Shown: piece by piece, positions 8,609-17,741 of the stretch
How positions within the stretch are numbered: position 1 is the first letter of the stretch
Layout: each line of letters opens with the position of its first letter
Program-made: the position numbers and the translations under genes
The notes under the pieces: generated by a model
What the model was told of the DNA's origin: nothing
The model's input: only the letters and a program-made list of their open reading frames with translations
The model's database searches: none
Assembly (NCBI GenBank): GCA_902789425.1
Contig: CADANX010000009.1
Coordinates: forward strand, 1 to 61,210
Reading direction: 5' to 3'
DNA from: an uncultured Erysipelotrichaceae bacterium
GTDB taxonomy: Bacteria; Bacillota_I; Bacilli_A; RF39; UBA660
DNA length: 61,210 nucleotides

Positions 8609-10577
8609 AATTTGCTACATATAAACCATAAACATCTTTTGATTTTTCAGTAGATTTTACAATGATTAATAAATTACCATTTGCATTCTTCTTAACAGTT
8701 GATAATTCAACATTTCTAATTTTTCTAAGTACTCTTGCTTTATGAGATACTATTTTAACGTTTTTATTAGAACTATTATTAACAACTATAACTCCTCTAT
8801 ATGGATTTACCATTTCACCAAACTCGTCATTTAATTTTTCATTACTACGTAATTTATATCTTTTTGTTCTATTATTAACTGAATTATAAATTTTAAGATC
8901 ATTGTTATCTAAATATACAATATAGTTATTTGTATAAGATAAATAACTAGAAGCAGGAATATCAATAATCTTGTTTCCGTTTAACTTGTAAATTAAAGTT
9001 CTATTCTTTTTAGTATTGAATCTAAAGAAAATATTATCTCCAAGTTCAATTTTAGTAGCTAAATTTGTATTTTTATTTAGTACTTTCTTTTCTTTTACAG
9101 AATAAATTGCAAGTCCACTTGTTCTAACTGAACCAACTAATAATTTTTTATCAACTATTGCCATTGCAAAATCATTACTTGCAACTTTCTTATTCTTTTT
9201 ATCATAAATAAATGAATTACCAGCATATTCACTATCATCTGAAGAATATGAATATTTTACAACTTTATATGAATCATTATATAAAGCAAATTCTGATATA
9301 ATTACATCACTTTTATTTTCTTTATATATTTGTTTATTTCTAGTTAAGTTATAAATATAATTTTGAGTTTCACCACAATAGTATTTAGAACATGTAATTC
9401 TTAAATAAACATCTTTTTCATTATCAATTACTGTTACAATTGCACCTAGTGATGATGATGTTCCTGAATAATCAAATAATTTGTTAAATTTATTATTTTT
9501 AATATTTAAAATACCAAGGCTTCTTTTTTCTTTATCATTCGCAACAACAAATTTTTGTTTTGCACTATTAATACCATATCTATAAACATAGTATTTTTCA
9601 CTATCTACTTTTTTAACTATTTTATCATACACATTATCTGTATCATCAGTATATTCTACTTGTTTTCCATTATCCTTTAATAAATATCTTTTTGTTTCTT
9701 CATTCATTCTTTTTGATATAATTACATTTTTATCTTCATCAACAGTATAACTATCAAATTTTTCACCTACTATTTTTGCTTTTTTTACATCAAAATATGA
9801 ATATGAATCATTTTTTGTACTCTTAACTATTAAGAATCTTGTTTCATCATTTTCATTTTTAATTTCTTCAGAAATATAATATTTTTTTAATGCTTCTTCA
9901 CCTTGTGCATTAGCAATATATTTATTTTTCTTTACAGTAACATTAAAATATTTACCATCAGCATATTTATCATAAGAATCAATATCACTAATAATTATTT
10001 TTCCATTTTTATCAACAATATTAAATGATGATTCATCTCTTGCTGCAACTAATTTATCATTAATTATATCTATTCTATCTTTTGAAGTATATTTCTTCTT
10101 ACCTTTTGTACTACGAAGTACATAAGAGAATCTTTTGTTATTTGTTGTTCTAGTAATTATAAAATTGTCAGTTGCATCAACTATATCTGTAGATTTAGCA
10201 GATTTTTTACTGTAATCAATTTTAAATGTAGCAACCTTTCTTCCACTTAAATTAAATACATTGTATGTAGTCTTTTTAAGTGAATCTCCTGTTGTACCAA
10301 CAACATATTCGCATTTTGTACCTACACAAGATATATCATTATATTTTGTACTAAGTATTTTTTTAACGCTTTTTATATCATCCTTTACATTAGCTTTTCC
10401 AATATTACCACTAAAAATAAAGTTAATAAACAAAAGAATAACTAATATAGCAGCAACAAGTCCTGTTACTATAACAATATTATTATCTACTTTTTTATTT
10501 TCTTCTTTTTTAGTAATAGTTTTAGTTTCTTTTTCAGTCTTTTTATTTTCTTTAACTTTAGTTTCCTTTTTACTCAT
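8607..10577 (-). CDS. Membrane-anchored beta-propeller-like protein, unknown
   Basis: The protein has 656 residues. A Lys/Glu-rich cytoplasmic tail of ~32 residues precedes one membrane segment (VIVTGLVAAILVILLFINFI). The remainder is repeated short beta-strand units with Asp/Asn-Gly turns such as FNIVDKNGKIII, SFIYDKKNKKVAS and LAIYSVKEKKVL. The pattern resembles WG-repeat or WD-like propeller blades facing outside. Two cysteine pairs (SCVGTKCE near residue 95; TCSKYYCG near 400) could form disulfides. It is probably monocistronic, between a terminator and the GH5 gene. Ligand-binding or wall-scaffold roles are possible but not shown. Confidence 0.75.
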   Translation of the reverse strand: MSKKETKVKENKKTEKETKTITKKEENKKVDNNIVIVTGLVAAILVILLFINFIFSGNIGKANVKDDIKSVKKILSTKYNDISCVGTKCEYVVGTTGDSLKKTTYNVFNLSGRKVATFKIDYSKKSAKSTDIVDATDNFIITRTTNNKRFSYVLRSTKGKKKYTSKDRIDIINDKLVAARDESSFNIVDKNGKIIISDIDSYDKYADGKYFNVTVKKNKYIANAQGEEALKKYYISEEIKNENDETRFLIVKSTKNDSYSYFDVKKAKIVGEKFDSYTVDEDKNVIISKRMNEETKRYLLKDNGKQVEYTDDTDNVYDKIVKKVDSEKYYVYRYGINSAKQKFVVANDKEKRSLGILNIKNNKFNKLFDYSGTSSSLGAIVTVIDNEKDVYLRITCSKYYCGETQNYIYNLTRNKQIYKENKSDVIISEFALYNDSYKVVKYSYSSDDSEYAGNSFIYDKKNKKVASNDFAMAIVDKKLLVGSVRTSGLAIYSVKEKKVLNKNTNLATKIELGDNIFFRFNTKKNRTLIYKLNGNKIIDIPASSYLSYTNNYIVYLDNNDLKIYNSVNNRTKRYKLRSNEKLNDEFGEMVNPYRGVIVVNNSSNKNVKIVSHKARVLRKIRNVELSTVKKNANGNLLIIVKSTEKSKDVYGLYVAN

Positions 10578-10633
10578 TTCTTCCTCCTACTTTACTAATA
10601 TACATTATAATACATTATTTATTTAAATTCAAT

Positions 10634-10652
10634 AAAAAAGAAACAATTTCTT
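10634..10652 (-). terminator. Weak intrinsic terminator after GH5 gene
   Basis: A short AAGAAA/TTTCTT stem with a three-base loop is followed on the minus strand by six T, just downstream of the endoglucanase stop. Stem strength is low. Confidence 0.45.
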
Positions 10653-10658
10653 ATTTCT

Positions 10659-11729
10659 TTACTTCTTCTTTAGTTGATTAATAATATATTTTCCACTTTC
10701 ACTTAAATTGTTATCATTAACAACACCATTTGTATTTTCCTTTAAAAGTGCTGATGATTCATTTTTATCTGTTAATGACCAATTTACCCAAGATAAATTA
10801 TTTTCATTTATAAAACTCATCCATTTATCTGCTTCATCAAGATAAACACCGCCATTTCCAGATGCATCAGATACACCCCATTCACTTACAAATATAGGAA
10901 TTTTATTTAAAGCTTCTTTTGCTCTATCACGAAGCCATGATGTATGAGTTCCTGAATAAAAATGAAGTGAATACATAACATAATCATCATTAAGTGGATG
11001 CTCTGCTGCTTTATCAACATCTTGTGACCATGTTGGTGTTCCAACGATAACTATAGCATCTTTTTTATTTTTTCTAATAACAGATAATACTTCTTTAGCA
11101 TAAGGTCTTACATTATTATCCCAAGTTACATTACCATTTGGTTCATTACATATTTCATATATTACATTATCATAATCTTTATATTTTTTAGATACTTCAT
11201 CAAAAAACTCTTTTGACTCATTTAAATGTTTTAATGGATCTCCATCACTTAATATATGCCAGTCAATTATTACATACATATCATTTTTTATAACTAAGTC
11301 CATCATTTTAAAAGCATCATTCTTAAGAGATTTATTAACTGTATATCCATTTTCTTCTGTATACATTGCAATTCTAAATACATTTGCTCCGTATTTTTTT
11401 AAAGTTTTTATATTATCATCATTAACATATTCTTTAAACCATTGAATACCATGAGAACTTATACCTTTTAACTGAAAAGATTCACCATTTTTATTAACAA
11501 TTTTTTTATCTTTTAAATTTAATTTACCATTATAAGAATAATAAATATTCTTTTTTACTTCTGTTTCTTCTTTTTTTACTTTTTTATTTTGTTTACTAAC
11601 TACTTTATTCTTTTCTCTTAAAGCTTCTTTTCTTCCATTTATTGTACCTATTTTATATGTTATAACTCCTATTAAAAATATAAAACATATAAGTGCTAAC
11701 ACTGTAATAATTTTATTTAGTTTTTCCAT
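10659..11729 (-). CDS. Membrane-anchored glycoside hydrolase family 5 endoglucanase-like enzyme
   Basis: The protein has 356 residues. An N-terminal membrane segment (~8-28) and a charged linker precede a GH5 TIM barrel starting at FQLKGISSHGIQWF. Landmarks are ANVFRIAMY, YVIIDWHI, the acid/base Glu in YEICNEPNG, SLHFYSGTH, the nucleophile Glu in IFVSEWGVSD, and the closing SWVNWSLTD. This is the GH5_2 bacterial cellulase pattern: hydrolysis of beta-1,4-glucan or related chains outside the cell. ATG 11729 has AGGAGG and lies inside the 3' end of the upstream regulator gene (17-base overlap), implying coupled translation. A wall- or mucilage-directed substrate is as possible as plant cellulose. 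Confidence 0.9.
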   Translation of the reverse strand: MEKLNKIITVLALICFIFLIGVITYKIGTINGRKEALREKNKVVSKQNKKVKKEETEVKKNIYYSYNGKLNLKDKKIVNKNGESFQLKGISSHGIQWFKEYVNDDNIKTLKKYGANVFRIAMYTEENGYTVNKSLKNDAFKMMDLVIKNDMYVIIDWHILSDGDPLKHLNESKEFFDEVSKKYKDYDNVIYEICNEPNGNVTWDNNVRPYAKEVLSVIRKNKKDAIVIVGTPTWSQDVDKAAEHPLNDDYVMYSLHFYSGTHTSWLRDRAKEALNKIPIFVSEWGVSDASGNGGVYLDEADKWMSFINENNLSWVNWSLTDKNESSALLKENTNGVVNDNNLSESGKYIINQLKKK

Positions 11730-12969
11730 ATTTCTTCCTCCTAATAAGTTTTAGATTATGAGAATATTCTTTATAGTATAATTCAATATATAACTGATAA
11801 GCATCACTTATTAATTTTATTATATAATCATCATTATGTTTTGTAACTAATTTTATTTCATTAATTGAATAATCACTTACAAAGAATAAAAATATTATTT
11901 CTTTATCTACTGGTGATAAATCATATTTTTTTAGAATTCTAAATAATAAATTATAATTTACTATTGATGAATTAAACTTATTATTAGTAATATGGTCTTT
12001 TACTTTATTATCAGTATCTATTAGAGATTCTAATATTAATTTACTACATAATAAATTCTTTTTTTCTACTTCTAAATATCTAATATAAAGTAAATCACAT
12101 AAAGCATAATATATTTTTTCTTTTTCTTCTTTACTGGTAAGTTTACTTCCAGATAATAATCTTTTTAATTCATAAGATGACATATCAAGAGAAACAAATA
12201 AATCTCTTTGTGAAATATTATTTATCTTCATAACTTCTCCAAAAGAACTAATATTACATTTATCATTTTCTTCTTTAATTATATTATCTACTTCTTCAGA
12301 TATTTTTTTATACATTTTATAAGACATTAAATATTTATTATTTACATAACATGAAATTGAATTTCTTGAAAGAGATACTCTTCTTGCAATATCTGTATAT
12401 TTAATATTATTATCTTTTATTCTTTGTTTTAAATCATCATCTTCTACTCTATATCTTTTTAATTCAATTATTTTTTCTTTAATATTTTTATCATTATTTT
12501 CTACTTTTTCTTTTAATTCGTTAATAGACTTAACATCAAAAAAATATAATATACTATCTAAATAATCATTATTTAATTTAATACCTTTTGTAACAGCATT
12601 TTTAAATGATGTTATAGGAATATTTAATTCTTTGGCAAAAGAAGCTACTGAAACATTTTCTTTAAGTAAAAATCCTTTAAAAAAAGTAAGATCAGGTGAT
12701 TTATCCATTTGTTCATTAATAAATCTTATTGCTTCTTCTTTTAATTCTTCATATGAAGAAAAAGAAAGAACATTAAGAAGACCATTAAAAATATTTTTTT
12801 TCATTTTAGTTTTATTATTAACACAATTTCTTAAATAAGATGAAGAGACATTTAACTCTTTTGAAAGTTTATTGTATGATATTTTTTTAAGTAACAAATA
12901 ATCTTTTAAAAATGATAAATCCTCTGTAATAAATCTCTTACTATAAAATGCTTTATTCTCTTCTTTCAT
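11713..12969 (-). CDS. Tandem helix-turn-helix regulator with sigma region 4-like C terminus
   Basis: The protein has 418 residues. At least four HTH-like units recur: LKDYLLLKKISYNKLSKELN (~18-55), FKGFLLKENVSVASFAKELN (~98-130), LKQRIKDNNIKYTDIARRVS (~180-215) and FGEVMKINNISQRDLFVSLD (~243-275). Each has the XRE-like pattern of an activating helix then a recognition helix. The C terminus (~350-405: LSPVDKEIIFLFFVSDYSIN) resembles sigma-70 region 4 or a LuxR-type HTH. It probably controls the overlapping GH5 gene and itself. I know no family with this layout; it parallels the Myb-like arrays at 18.9-22.4 kb without clear sequence kinship. Confidence 0.7.
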   Translation of the reverse strand: MKEENKAFYSKRFITEDLSFLKDYLLLKKISYNKLSKELNVSSSYLRNCVNNKTKMKKNIFNGLLNVLSFSSYEELKEEAIRFINEQMDKSPDLTFFKGFLLKENVSVASFAKELNIPITSFKNAVTKGIKLNNDYLDSILYFFDVKSINELKEKVENNDKNIKEKIIELKRYRVEDDDLKQRIKDNNIKYTDIARRVSLSRNSISCYVNNKYLMSYKMYKKISEEVDNIIKEENDKCNISSFGEVMKINNISQRDLFVSLDMSSYELKRLLSGSKLTSKEEKEKIYYALCDLLYIRYLEVEKKNLLCSKLILESLIDTDNKVKDHITNNKFNSSIVNYNLLFRILKKYDLSPVDKEIIFLFFVSDYSINEIKLVTKHNDDYIIKLISDAYQLYIELYYKEYSHNLKLIRRKKYGKTK

Positions 12970-13074
12970 ATAGGCACCCCAAACTGGTATTATTATACAT
13001 CTTTTTAGTATAGGAATAAAGAATTTTATACAAAATAAATAAAAATAATATATAATTATATTAGGGTGAAAAAT

Positions 13075-14253
13075 ATGAAGAAAAAAATAGTTCTAATTTT
13101 ATTAATAATATCTATTTGTGGTTGTTCATACGATCCATACGAAATACCAAAAGATGTATACATTAATATTCAAAAGGATAATATAAATGTATATGATAAA
13201 AAGAAAGTAAAAGATATAGTAAAAGATAGTAATGTAAAAATAACTAATCAAAATAAATATTTAAATACTAATAAAATAAATAAACAAGAAGTTATAATTG
13301 ATTATATTTATAAAAAAAGAAAATATAAATATAGAGCAAAATATAATGTTATTGATAATGAAAAGCCAATATTAATAAATTATTCATCTAATAAAACAAT
13401 TATTGTAAATGAAGAAAAAGACTTTTGTAAAAATATTAGTTATATAGATAATTATGATAGAAATCCTAAATGCAAAATAACTGGTGATATTAATTATAAT
13501 GAAGTTGGAACTTATTATTTAAAATATAATATTATAGATAGTTCAAATAATACTCTAGAAGAAGATTTAACAGTTAATATTGTTAATGAAATTAATGAGG
13601 ATAATGGTTCTTATACACCAGAGGTAAAAGAATTTAGTGATATTATAAATAATTATAAAAATGATAACACAATGATTGGTATAGATGTATCAGAATGGCA
13701 GGGAGATATAGATTTTAATAAATTAAAAGAAAATGGTTGTGAATTTGTTATTATTAGAATGGCATTTTCATCTCATAAAAATGAAGATTTAAAATTAGAT
13801 AAATATTATAAAACTAATATTAAAAATGCAAAAAAAGCAGGTCTAAAAGTTGGTGTATATTTTTATACTAATGCTGGATCAATAAATGAAATTAATAAAC
13901 AAAGTAAATTTATATTAAAACATTTAAAAGGTTATAAATTAGAATTACCTATTGCATATGATTTTGAATCATGGAATGACTTTAATGAACTACATTTAAA
14001 TTCTAATGATTTAGATAATTTATATAGTGTGTTTGAAAAGAATATGAATAAAAAAGGATATAAAACTATGCTTTATTCTAGTAAATATTATTTAGAAAAA
14101 GTTTGGCTTAATAAAAATAATTCTAATATATGGCTTGCCCACTATACAGATAATACTAATTATGATAAAGAATATATGCTTTGGCAAATGAGTAATAGCG
14201 GTAGAATAAACGGAATTTATGGTGATGTTGATATAGATATTTTATATAAATAA
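13075..14253 (+). CDS. GH25 lysozyme lipoprotein with Ig-like domain
   Basis: The protein has 392 residues. ATG 13075 is favoured over an in-frame GTG at 13066 because AGGGTG then serves as the ribosome site. The signal peptide ends in a lipobox with Cys ~17 (SICGC). An Ig-like DUF5011-type domain (~90-170, DNEKPIL...GTYYLKYNI) is followed by a GH25 barrel (~195-392). The barrel has IGIDVSEWQGDIDF (catalytic Asp), VIIRMAF, KVGVYFYTNAG, the catalytic pair region PIAYDFESW, and closing LWQMSNSG. GH25 enzymes cleave the beta-1,4 bond between MurNAc and GlcNAc. It is probably a membrane-tethered wall-remodelling muramidase, transcribed divergently from the tandem-HTH gene. Confidence 0.92.
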   Translation: MKKKIVLILLIISICGCSYDPYEIPKDVYINIQKDNINVYDKKKVKDIVKDSNVKITNQNKYLNTNKINKQEVIIDYIYKKRKYKYRAKYNVIDNEKPILINYSSNKTIIVNEEKDFCKNISYIDNYDRNPKCKITGDINYNEVGTYYLKYNIIDSSNNTLEEDLTVNIVNEINEDNGSYTPEVKEFSDIINNYKNDNTMIGIDVSEWQGDIDFNKLKENGCEFVIIRMAFSSHKNEDLKLDKYYKTNIKNAKKAGLKVGVYFYTNAGSINEINKQSKFILKHLKGYKLELPIAYDFESWNDFNELHLNSNDLDNLYSVFEKNMNKKGYKTMLYSSKYYLEKVWLNKNNSNIWLAHYTDNTNYDKEYMLWQMSNSGRINGIYGDVDIDILYK

Positions 14254-14254
14254 T

Positions 14255-14279
14255 AAAAAAGCTTATGCTAAGCTTTTTT
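14255..14279. terminator. Bidirectional terminator between convergent genes
   Basis: AAAAAAGCTTA, a three-base TGC loop and TAAGCTTTTTT form a symmetric hairpin flanked by A and T runs on both sides. It ends the GH25 gene and also the convergent small gene, whose stop codon lies inside it. Confidence 0.85.
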
Positions 14280-14550
14280 TATTTTCACTTAAATATTCTT
14301 TTTCAGCCATATATAAAAGTACATATGCATTATATAAAGCTATTTTATGTATTTCATAATCACGTTCATGTCTTAAAACAGTTTTAATACCATTTAAGTA
14401 TGTTATATCATTACTTGTAATTTTATCATCAAATACGGCATAATTTTTCTTTAAAACTATACTATAGTCAAGATCTATCATATTATCTATTTCTTCATAT
14501 GTTAAACCACGTTTTAAAAGTTTATAATATTTTTTTGTTATATTATCCAT
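14263..14550 (-). CDS. Small protein of unknown function
   Basis: The protein has 95 residues. The start at ATG 14550 is set by GGGAGG just upstream; a longer frame would run into exoA. It has no membrane segment and is Lys/Tyr-rich. TYEEIDNMIDLDYSIV near residue 15 could be a short helix-turn-helix. It lies 53 bases after the exonuclease gene and may be cotranscribed. Confidence 0.6.
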   Translation of the reverse strand: MDNITKKYYKLLKRGLTYEEIDNMIDLDYSIVLKKNYAVFDDKITSNDITYLNGIKTVLRHERDYEIHKIALYNAYVLLYMAEKEYLSENKKSLA

Positions 14551-14603
14551 AATAACCTCCCTTTTTTTAAGCCAGGTTATTATATAATTAATCATATTAT
14601 TTG

Positions 14604-15359
14604 TCAAATTAAATCAATATCAAGTTTTATAGGACAGTGATCACTACCTTTTATATCATCATGTATTTCAATTAATTTAACTTTATCAATTATACTTTTA
14701 GATGTTATAAAATAATCTATTCTCCACCCTACATTATTTTCTCTTGCTTTACCCATGTAACTCCACCATGTATATTGTTCTTTATCTGAATTAAAATATC
14801 TAAAAACGTCAATAAATCCTGCATCAACAAGTTCTGTAAATTTACCTCTTTCTTCATATGTAAATCCCGCATTACCAATATTTGCTTTAGCATTTTTTAT
14901 ATCTATCTCTTCATGTGCAACATTTAAATCACCACACATAACAACTGGTTTTGTTTCTTCTAGTTTTTTTAAATAACCTCTTATTTCATCTTCCCAATCC
15001 ATTCTATAATCAAGTCTAGATAAATCTCTTTTTACATTTGGTACATACATAGTTACTAAATAAAAATCTTCAAATTCTAAAGTAATTACTCTACCTTCAT
15101 CATCATATAATTCTTTGCCTATTCCAAATGTAACATTAATAGGTTTTATTTTTGTATATACCATTGTTCCAGAATAACCTTTTCTTTCTGCTGGATTTAA
15201 ATAAGAATAATAACCTTCTGGATTAAATGGGATTTGATCCATAGTTGCTTTTACTTCTTGAAGACAAAATACGTCTGCATTTACTTCATTAAAATATTCT
15301 TCAAAACCTTTTTTTAAACAAGCTCTAAACCCCGCTACATTCCATGATACTATTTTCAT
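14604..15359 (-). CDS. xth: Exonuclease III / AP endonuclease
   Basis: The protein has 251 residues, full length for the ExoA/Xth family. Motifs are MKIVSWNVAGFRA (metal-binding Asn), FCLQEVKA (metal Glu), the Tyr of TMYVPNV, the GDLNVAHEEIDI active-site Asp/Asn, the GKARENNVGWRIDY segment and the terminal GSDHCPI His. It incises DNA 5' to abasic sites and trims 3' ends in base excision repair in the cytoplasm. GGAG precedes ATG 15359. The upstream 219-residue gene ends 10 bases away, so the two may share a transcript. Confidence 0.95.
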   Translation of the reverse strand: MKIVSWNVAGFRACLKKGFEEYFNEVNADVFCLQEVKATMDQIPFNPEGYYSYLNPAERKGYSGTMVYTKIKPINVTFGIGKELYDDEGRVITLEFEDFYLVTMYVPNVKRDLSRLDYRMDWEDEIRGYLKKLEETKPVVMCGDLNVAHEEIDIKNAKANIGNAGFTYEERGKFTELVDAGFIDVFRYFNSDKEQYTWWSYMGKARENNVGWRIDYFITSKSIIDKVKLIEIHDDIKGSDHCPIKLDIDLI

Positions 15360-15369
15360 AATTTTACTC

Positions 15370-16029
15370 CTATAAATAATTTATATTTTTTTCTATTTTT
15401 ATTAAAGGATATTCCTTTTTTAACACTTTTTTATAAGTATTACCTGTAAATACTTTTTCTTCTGAAAAATTACTTAAATTTATATTATCTAATAATTTAT
15501 CTGCAAATATTACTGAGTATACTTCCTCTTTTTTTGTTTCATCAGTTTGTTTTCTATTAATAATTTTATTAAGTTCTTCTTCATAATAATAAAGTTCATT
15601 AATATGCTTCATATCTTTGAAATTACATTTACTTAAATAATTTATTTGAGAATTTATATAATCAATAATATTACATCTATATTTTTCATTATGAATATAA
15701 GTATTTAAATATATATTAAAATTATTTCTCATTATTATAGATAATAATTCTTTATTAAACATATTTACTGATATACCAGATGATGTTTTCTTATAACTAA
15801 TTTTTTCTTCTTCTAAAAAATCTTTTACTTTTGTAATTAAATTATAATAAACAATATCTTTGTATATTTTTATGTTTTTAAATACTTCTCTATCTTTATC
15901 AGTAATATAATTATTATCTAAAGCTGAAACTTCTAAAAATAATAGTCTTTTTAAATAACTAATAAATTCACTAGATAATGCAATTTCATATTCATTTAAT
16001 TCTTCTAATAATCTTATGCTCTCTTCCAT
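15370..16029 (-). CDS. Unknown helical cytoplasmic protein
   Basis: The protein has 219 residues, predicted mostly alpha-helical, with no membrane segment and no recognised domain. It starts at ATG 16029 behind a G-run ribosome site (AGGGGGAAAA). It is preceded by the terminator of the lipoprotein gene and followed closely by exonuclease III, suggesting a two- or three-gene unit. Confidence 0.65.
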   Translation of the reverse strand: MEESIRLLEELNEYEIALSSEFISYLKRLLFLEVSALDNNYITDKDREVFKNIKIYKDIVYYNLITKVKDFLEEEKISYKKTSSGISVNMFNKELLSIIMRNNFNIYLNTYIHNEKYRCNIIDYINSQINYLSKCNFKDMKHINELYYYEEELNKIINRKQTDETKKEEVYSVIFADKLLDNINLSNFSEEKVFTGNTYKKVLKKEYPLIKIEKNINYL

Positions 16030-16080
16030 TTTTCCCCCTATAATTAATTATTACATTTTTATTATACATTAATTAGAAGT

Positions 16081-16103
16081 AAAAAAAAAGACATTAAGTC
16101 TTT
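16081..16103 (-). terminator. Intrinsic terminator after lipoprotein gene
   Basis: AAAGAC and GTCTTT form a hairpin followed on the minus strand by at least six T, 11 bases downstream of the lipoprotein stop. Confidence 0.75.
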
Positions 16104-16113
16104 ATTTATAAAA

Positions 16114-16509
16114 TTACTCACAAACAAAACTATGAGATTCATAATATTCTTTAAAGTCTTCCTTAGTCATATTTTTTAATTCACTTTGACGTTGAGAAAC
16201 ATAATAATTTTTAGGACCAAAAGTAACTTCAATTTTTTTACCTTTTAATGTAATTTTATCATATACTTGTGTTTTATATGTTTTCTTATTATATATTAAT
16301 CTATCATACATTTCTTTTGCACTTTTTTCATCATCAGATTCCATAACAGTTTTTCCATTTAAAAACTTATTATTTGAATCAAAATAAAAAGTATCAACAC
16401 TCTTTCCTGAAGTACAAACTAATTTGTTATTACTATTACCTTTAATAGTACATCCAGTAATTATAACTAAAGCAATAAGAAAAATAAAACGATAAAATAT
16501 TTTCTTCAT
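16114..16509 (-). CDS. Small secreted lipoprotein, unknown
   Basis: The protein has 131 residues. ATG 16509 is set by GGAGG. The signal peptide ends at the lipobox VIITGC, so the mature protein should be lipid-anchored. The rest is a small alpha/beta domain with cysteines near both ends of the mature chain (LVCTSG and the C-terminal SFVCE), which could form a disulfide. It resembles the small YehR/DUF1307-type lipoproteins in size and layout, but the match is not firm. Confidence 0.75.
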   Translation of the reverse strand: MKKIFYRFIFLIALVIITGCTIKGNSNNKLVCTSGKSVDTFYFDSNNKFLNGKTVMESDDEKSAKEMYDRLIYNKKTYKTQVYDKITLKGKKIEVTFGPKNYYVSQRQSELKNMTKEDFKEYYESHSFVCE

Positions 16510-16555
16510 ATTTTCCTCCAATATTATTTTTATTAATTATATAATATTTTTACAT

Positions 16556-16578
16556 AAAAAAAAAGACATAAGTCTTTT
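16556..16578 (-). terminator. Second (downstream) terminator after tRNA-Met
   Basis: AAAAGAC and GTCTTTT pair across a four-base loop and are followed on the minus strand by a T run. It lies just past the first terminator and would stop leftover readthrough from the tRNA. Confidence 0.6.
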
Positions 16579-16584
16579 AAAGTG

Positions 16585-16610
16585 TAAAAAAACGAACTTA
16601 ATAGTTCGTT
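16585..16610 (-). terminator. Intrinsic terminator of tRNA-Met
   Basis: AACGAACT and AGTTCGTT form a strong hairpin with a four-base loop, followed on the minus strand by TTTTT, ten bases after the encoded CCA end. Confidence 0.85.
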
Positions 16611-16620
16611 AATATTCATA

Positions 16621-16697
16621 TGGTAGCGATGGAGGGGGTCGAACCCACGACCTTTCGGGTATGAACCGAACGCTCTAGCCAACTGAGCTACATCGCT
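16621..16697 (-). tRNA. tRNA-Met (CAU), elongator type
   Basis: This 77-nt tRNA has CCA encoded. The acceptor stem AGCGATG/CATCGCT is fully paired, the D arm is GCTC/GAGC, the anticodon loop TTCATAC gives CAU, and the T arm GTGGG/CCCCC closes a TTCGACC loop. A paired A1-U72 rules out the initiator type. It closely resembles elongator tRNA-Met of Bacilli. It has its own promoter and double terminator. Confidence 0.93.
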
Positions 16698-16715
16698 AGA
16701 AAAATTACAATAAAA

Positions 16716-16744
16716 ATTATATCAAAAATTATTGTAATATTCAA
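16716..16744 (-). promoter_or_regulatory. Promoter of tRNA-Met (TTGAAT-17-TATAAT, extended -10)
   Basis: Minus strand TTGAAT (16739-16744) and TATAAT (16716-16721) are separated by 17 bases, with TGA before the -10. It lies ~19 bases ahead of the mature tRNA 5' end. Confidence 0.75.
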
Positions 16745-16753
16745 GTATTTTTT

Positions 16754-17179
16754 TTATTTTTTCTTTTTTAATAAATCTCTTATTTCTTCAAGTAAAATAG
16801 TTTCATCAGTTTTTACTATTTCTTCTACTTTTTCTTCTTTCTTATTTCCTGTCATTATTTTATTAACAGTCTTAAGCATAACAAATAATACAAAAGCCAT
16901 AATAACAAAATTAATAACTGATGTTAAAAAATCACCCCAGTTAAGATATTGACCACCATATATCTTAATTCTTCCTGCAACTTCTGCTCCACCTATTCCG
17001 TTTATAAGCGGATTAATAAAATCATTTGTTAATGCAGTTACTATATCTGAAAAAGCTGCACCTATAATTATACCTATTGCCATATCCATAACATTACCTC
17101 TTAAGATAAATGTTTTAAATTCAGATATAAATCCTTTACTTTTATTAACTAATTCTTTCTTATTAATTTCTTTTTTCAT
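16754..17179 (-). CDS. mscL: Large-conductance mechanosensitive channel MscL
   Basis: The protein has 141 residues, normal for MscL. It has an amphipathic N-terminal helix, TM1 with GNVMDMAIGIIIGAAFSDIV (pore-lining Gly/Ala pattern), the extracellular loop containing DFLTSVINF, TM2 (FVIMAFVLFVMLK) and a charged C-terminal helix bundle. It forms a homopentameric tension-gated channel that releases solutes on hypo-osmotic shock. GGAGG precedes ATG 17179. It appears to be a single-gene unit. Confidence 0.96.
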   Translation of the reverse strand: MKKEINKKELVNKSKGFISEFKTFILRGNVMDMAIGIIIGAAFSDIVTALTNDFINPLINGIGGAEVAGRIKIYGGQYLNWGDFLTSVINFVIMAFVLFVMLKTVNKIMTGNKKEEKVEEIVKTDETILLEEIRDLLKKKK

Positions 17180-17215
17180 AATAATCCTCCATTAGTTATA
17201 TAATAGCACAAATTA

Positions 17216-17677
17216 TTATTTAAACCAATACTTTAATTTATATGAAGGATTTCGTTTTAAAATAGTATCTTTTTCTTTTAATTCATCATATTGCTTATTA
17301 TCTAGTCCCATTTTATCTAAATAATTATTAATATTATTTATTTCAACTAAATCTATAAATTTATTATTTTTAACCATTAATAATTCTTTTTTTATTTCAT
17401 ACATTTTTTTATATTTAGAATCAGTATTAATTATCATTACACCATTTCTTATTTCATAATCATCTTGGTGTGTATAAAAAGTTCTAATTATTTTTCTTTC
17501 TTTTTCATTAAAAATAATATGTCTACCTTTTAATAAATCAATATCATCTTTATATAATCTTATACACATTTCATAAAAAGTAGCTGTTACACTATCTTTT
17601 TTTGTATATTCTTTTGGTAAAATAATACCGCCATTATCTACTTTTTTAACCGATAAAATAAATTCATTATTTTTCAT
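17216..17677 (-). CDS. Small protein of unknown function
   Basis: The protein has 153 residues. ATG 17677 is chosen because GAGGGG sits upstream. The first third has beta-like stretches (FILSVKKVDNGGIILPKEYT) and a conserved-looking RHIIFNEKERKIIR segment; the rest is helical and Lys-rich. It has no membrane segment and no family I recognise. It lies between tRNA-Gln and mscL on the same strand. Confidence 0.6.
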   Translation of the reverse strand: MKNNEFILSVKKVDNGGIILPKEYTKKDSVTATFYEMCIRLYKDDIDLLKGRHIIFNEKERKIIRTFYTHQDDYEIRNGVMIINTDSKYKKMYEIKKELLMVKNNKFIDLVEINNINNYLDKMGLDNKQYDELKEKDTILKRNPSYKLKYWFK

Positions 17678-17741
17678 AGAAACCCCTCTTTTTCTAAGCA
17701 CATATTATAGCATATTTAGTAAAAATAAGCAAAAAAAAAGA

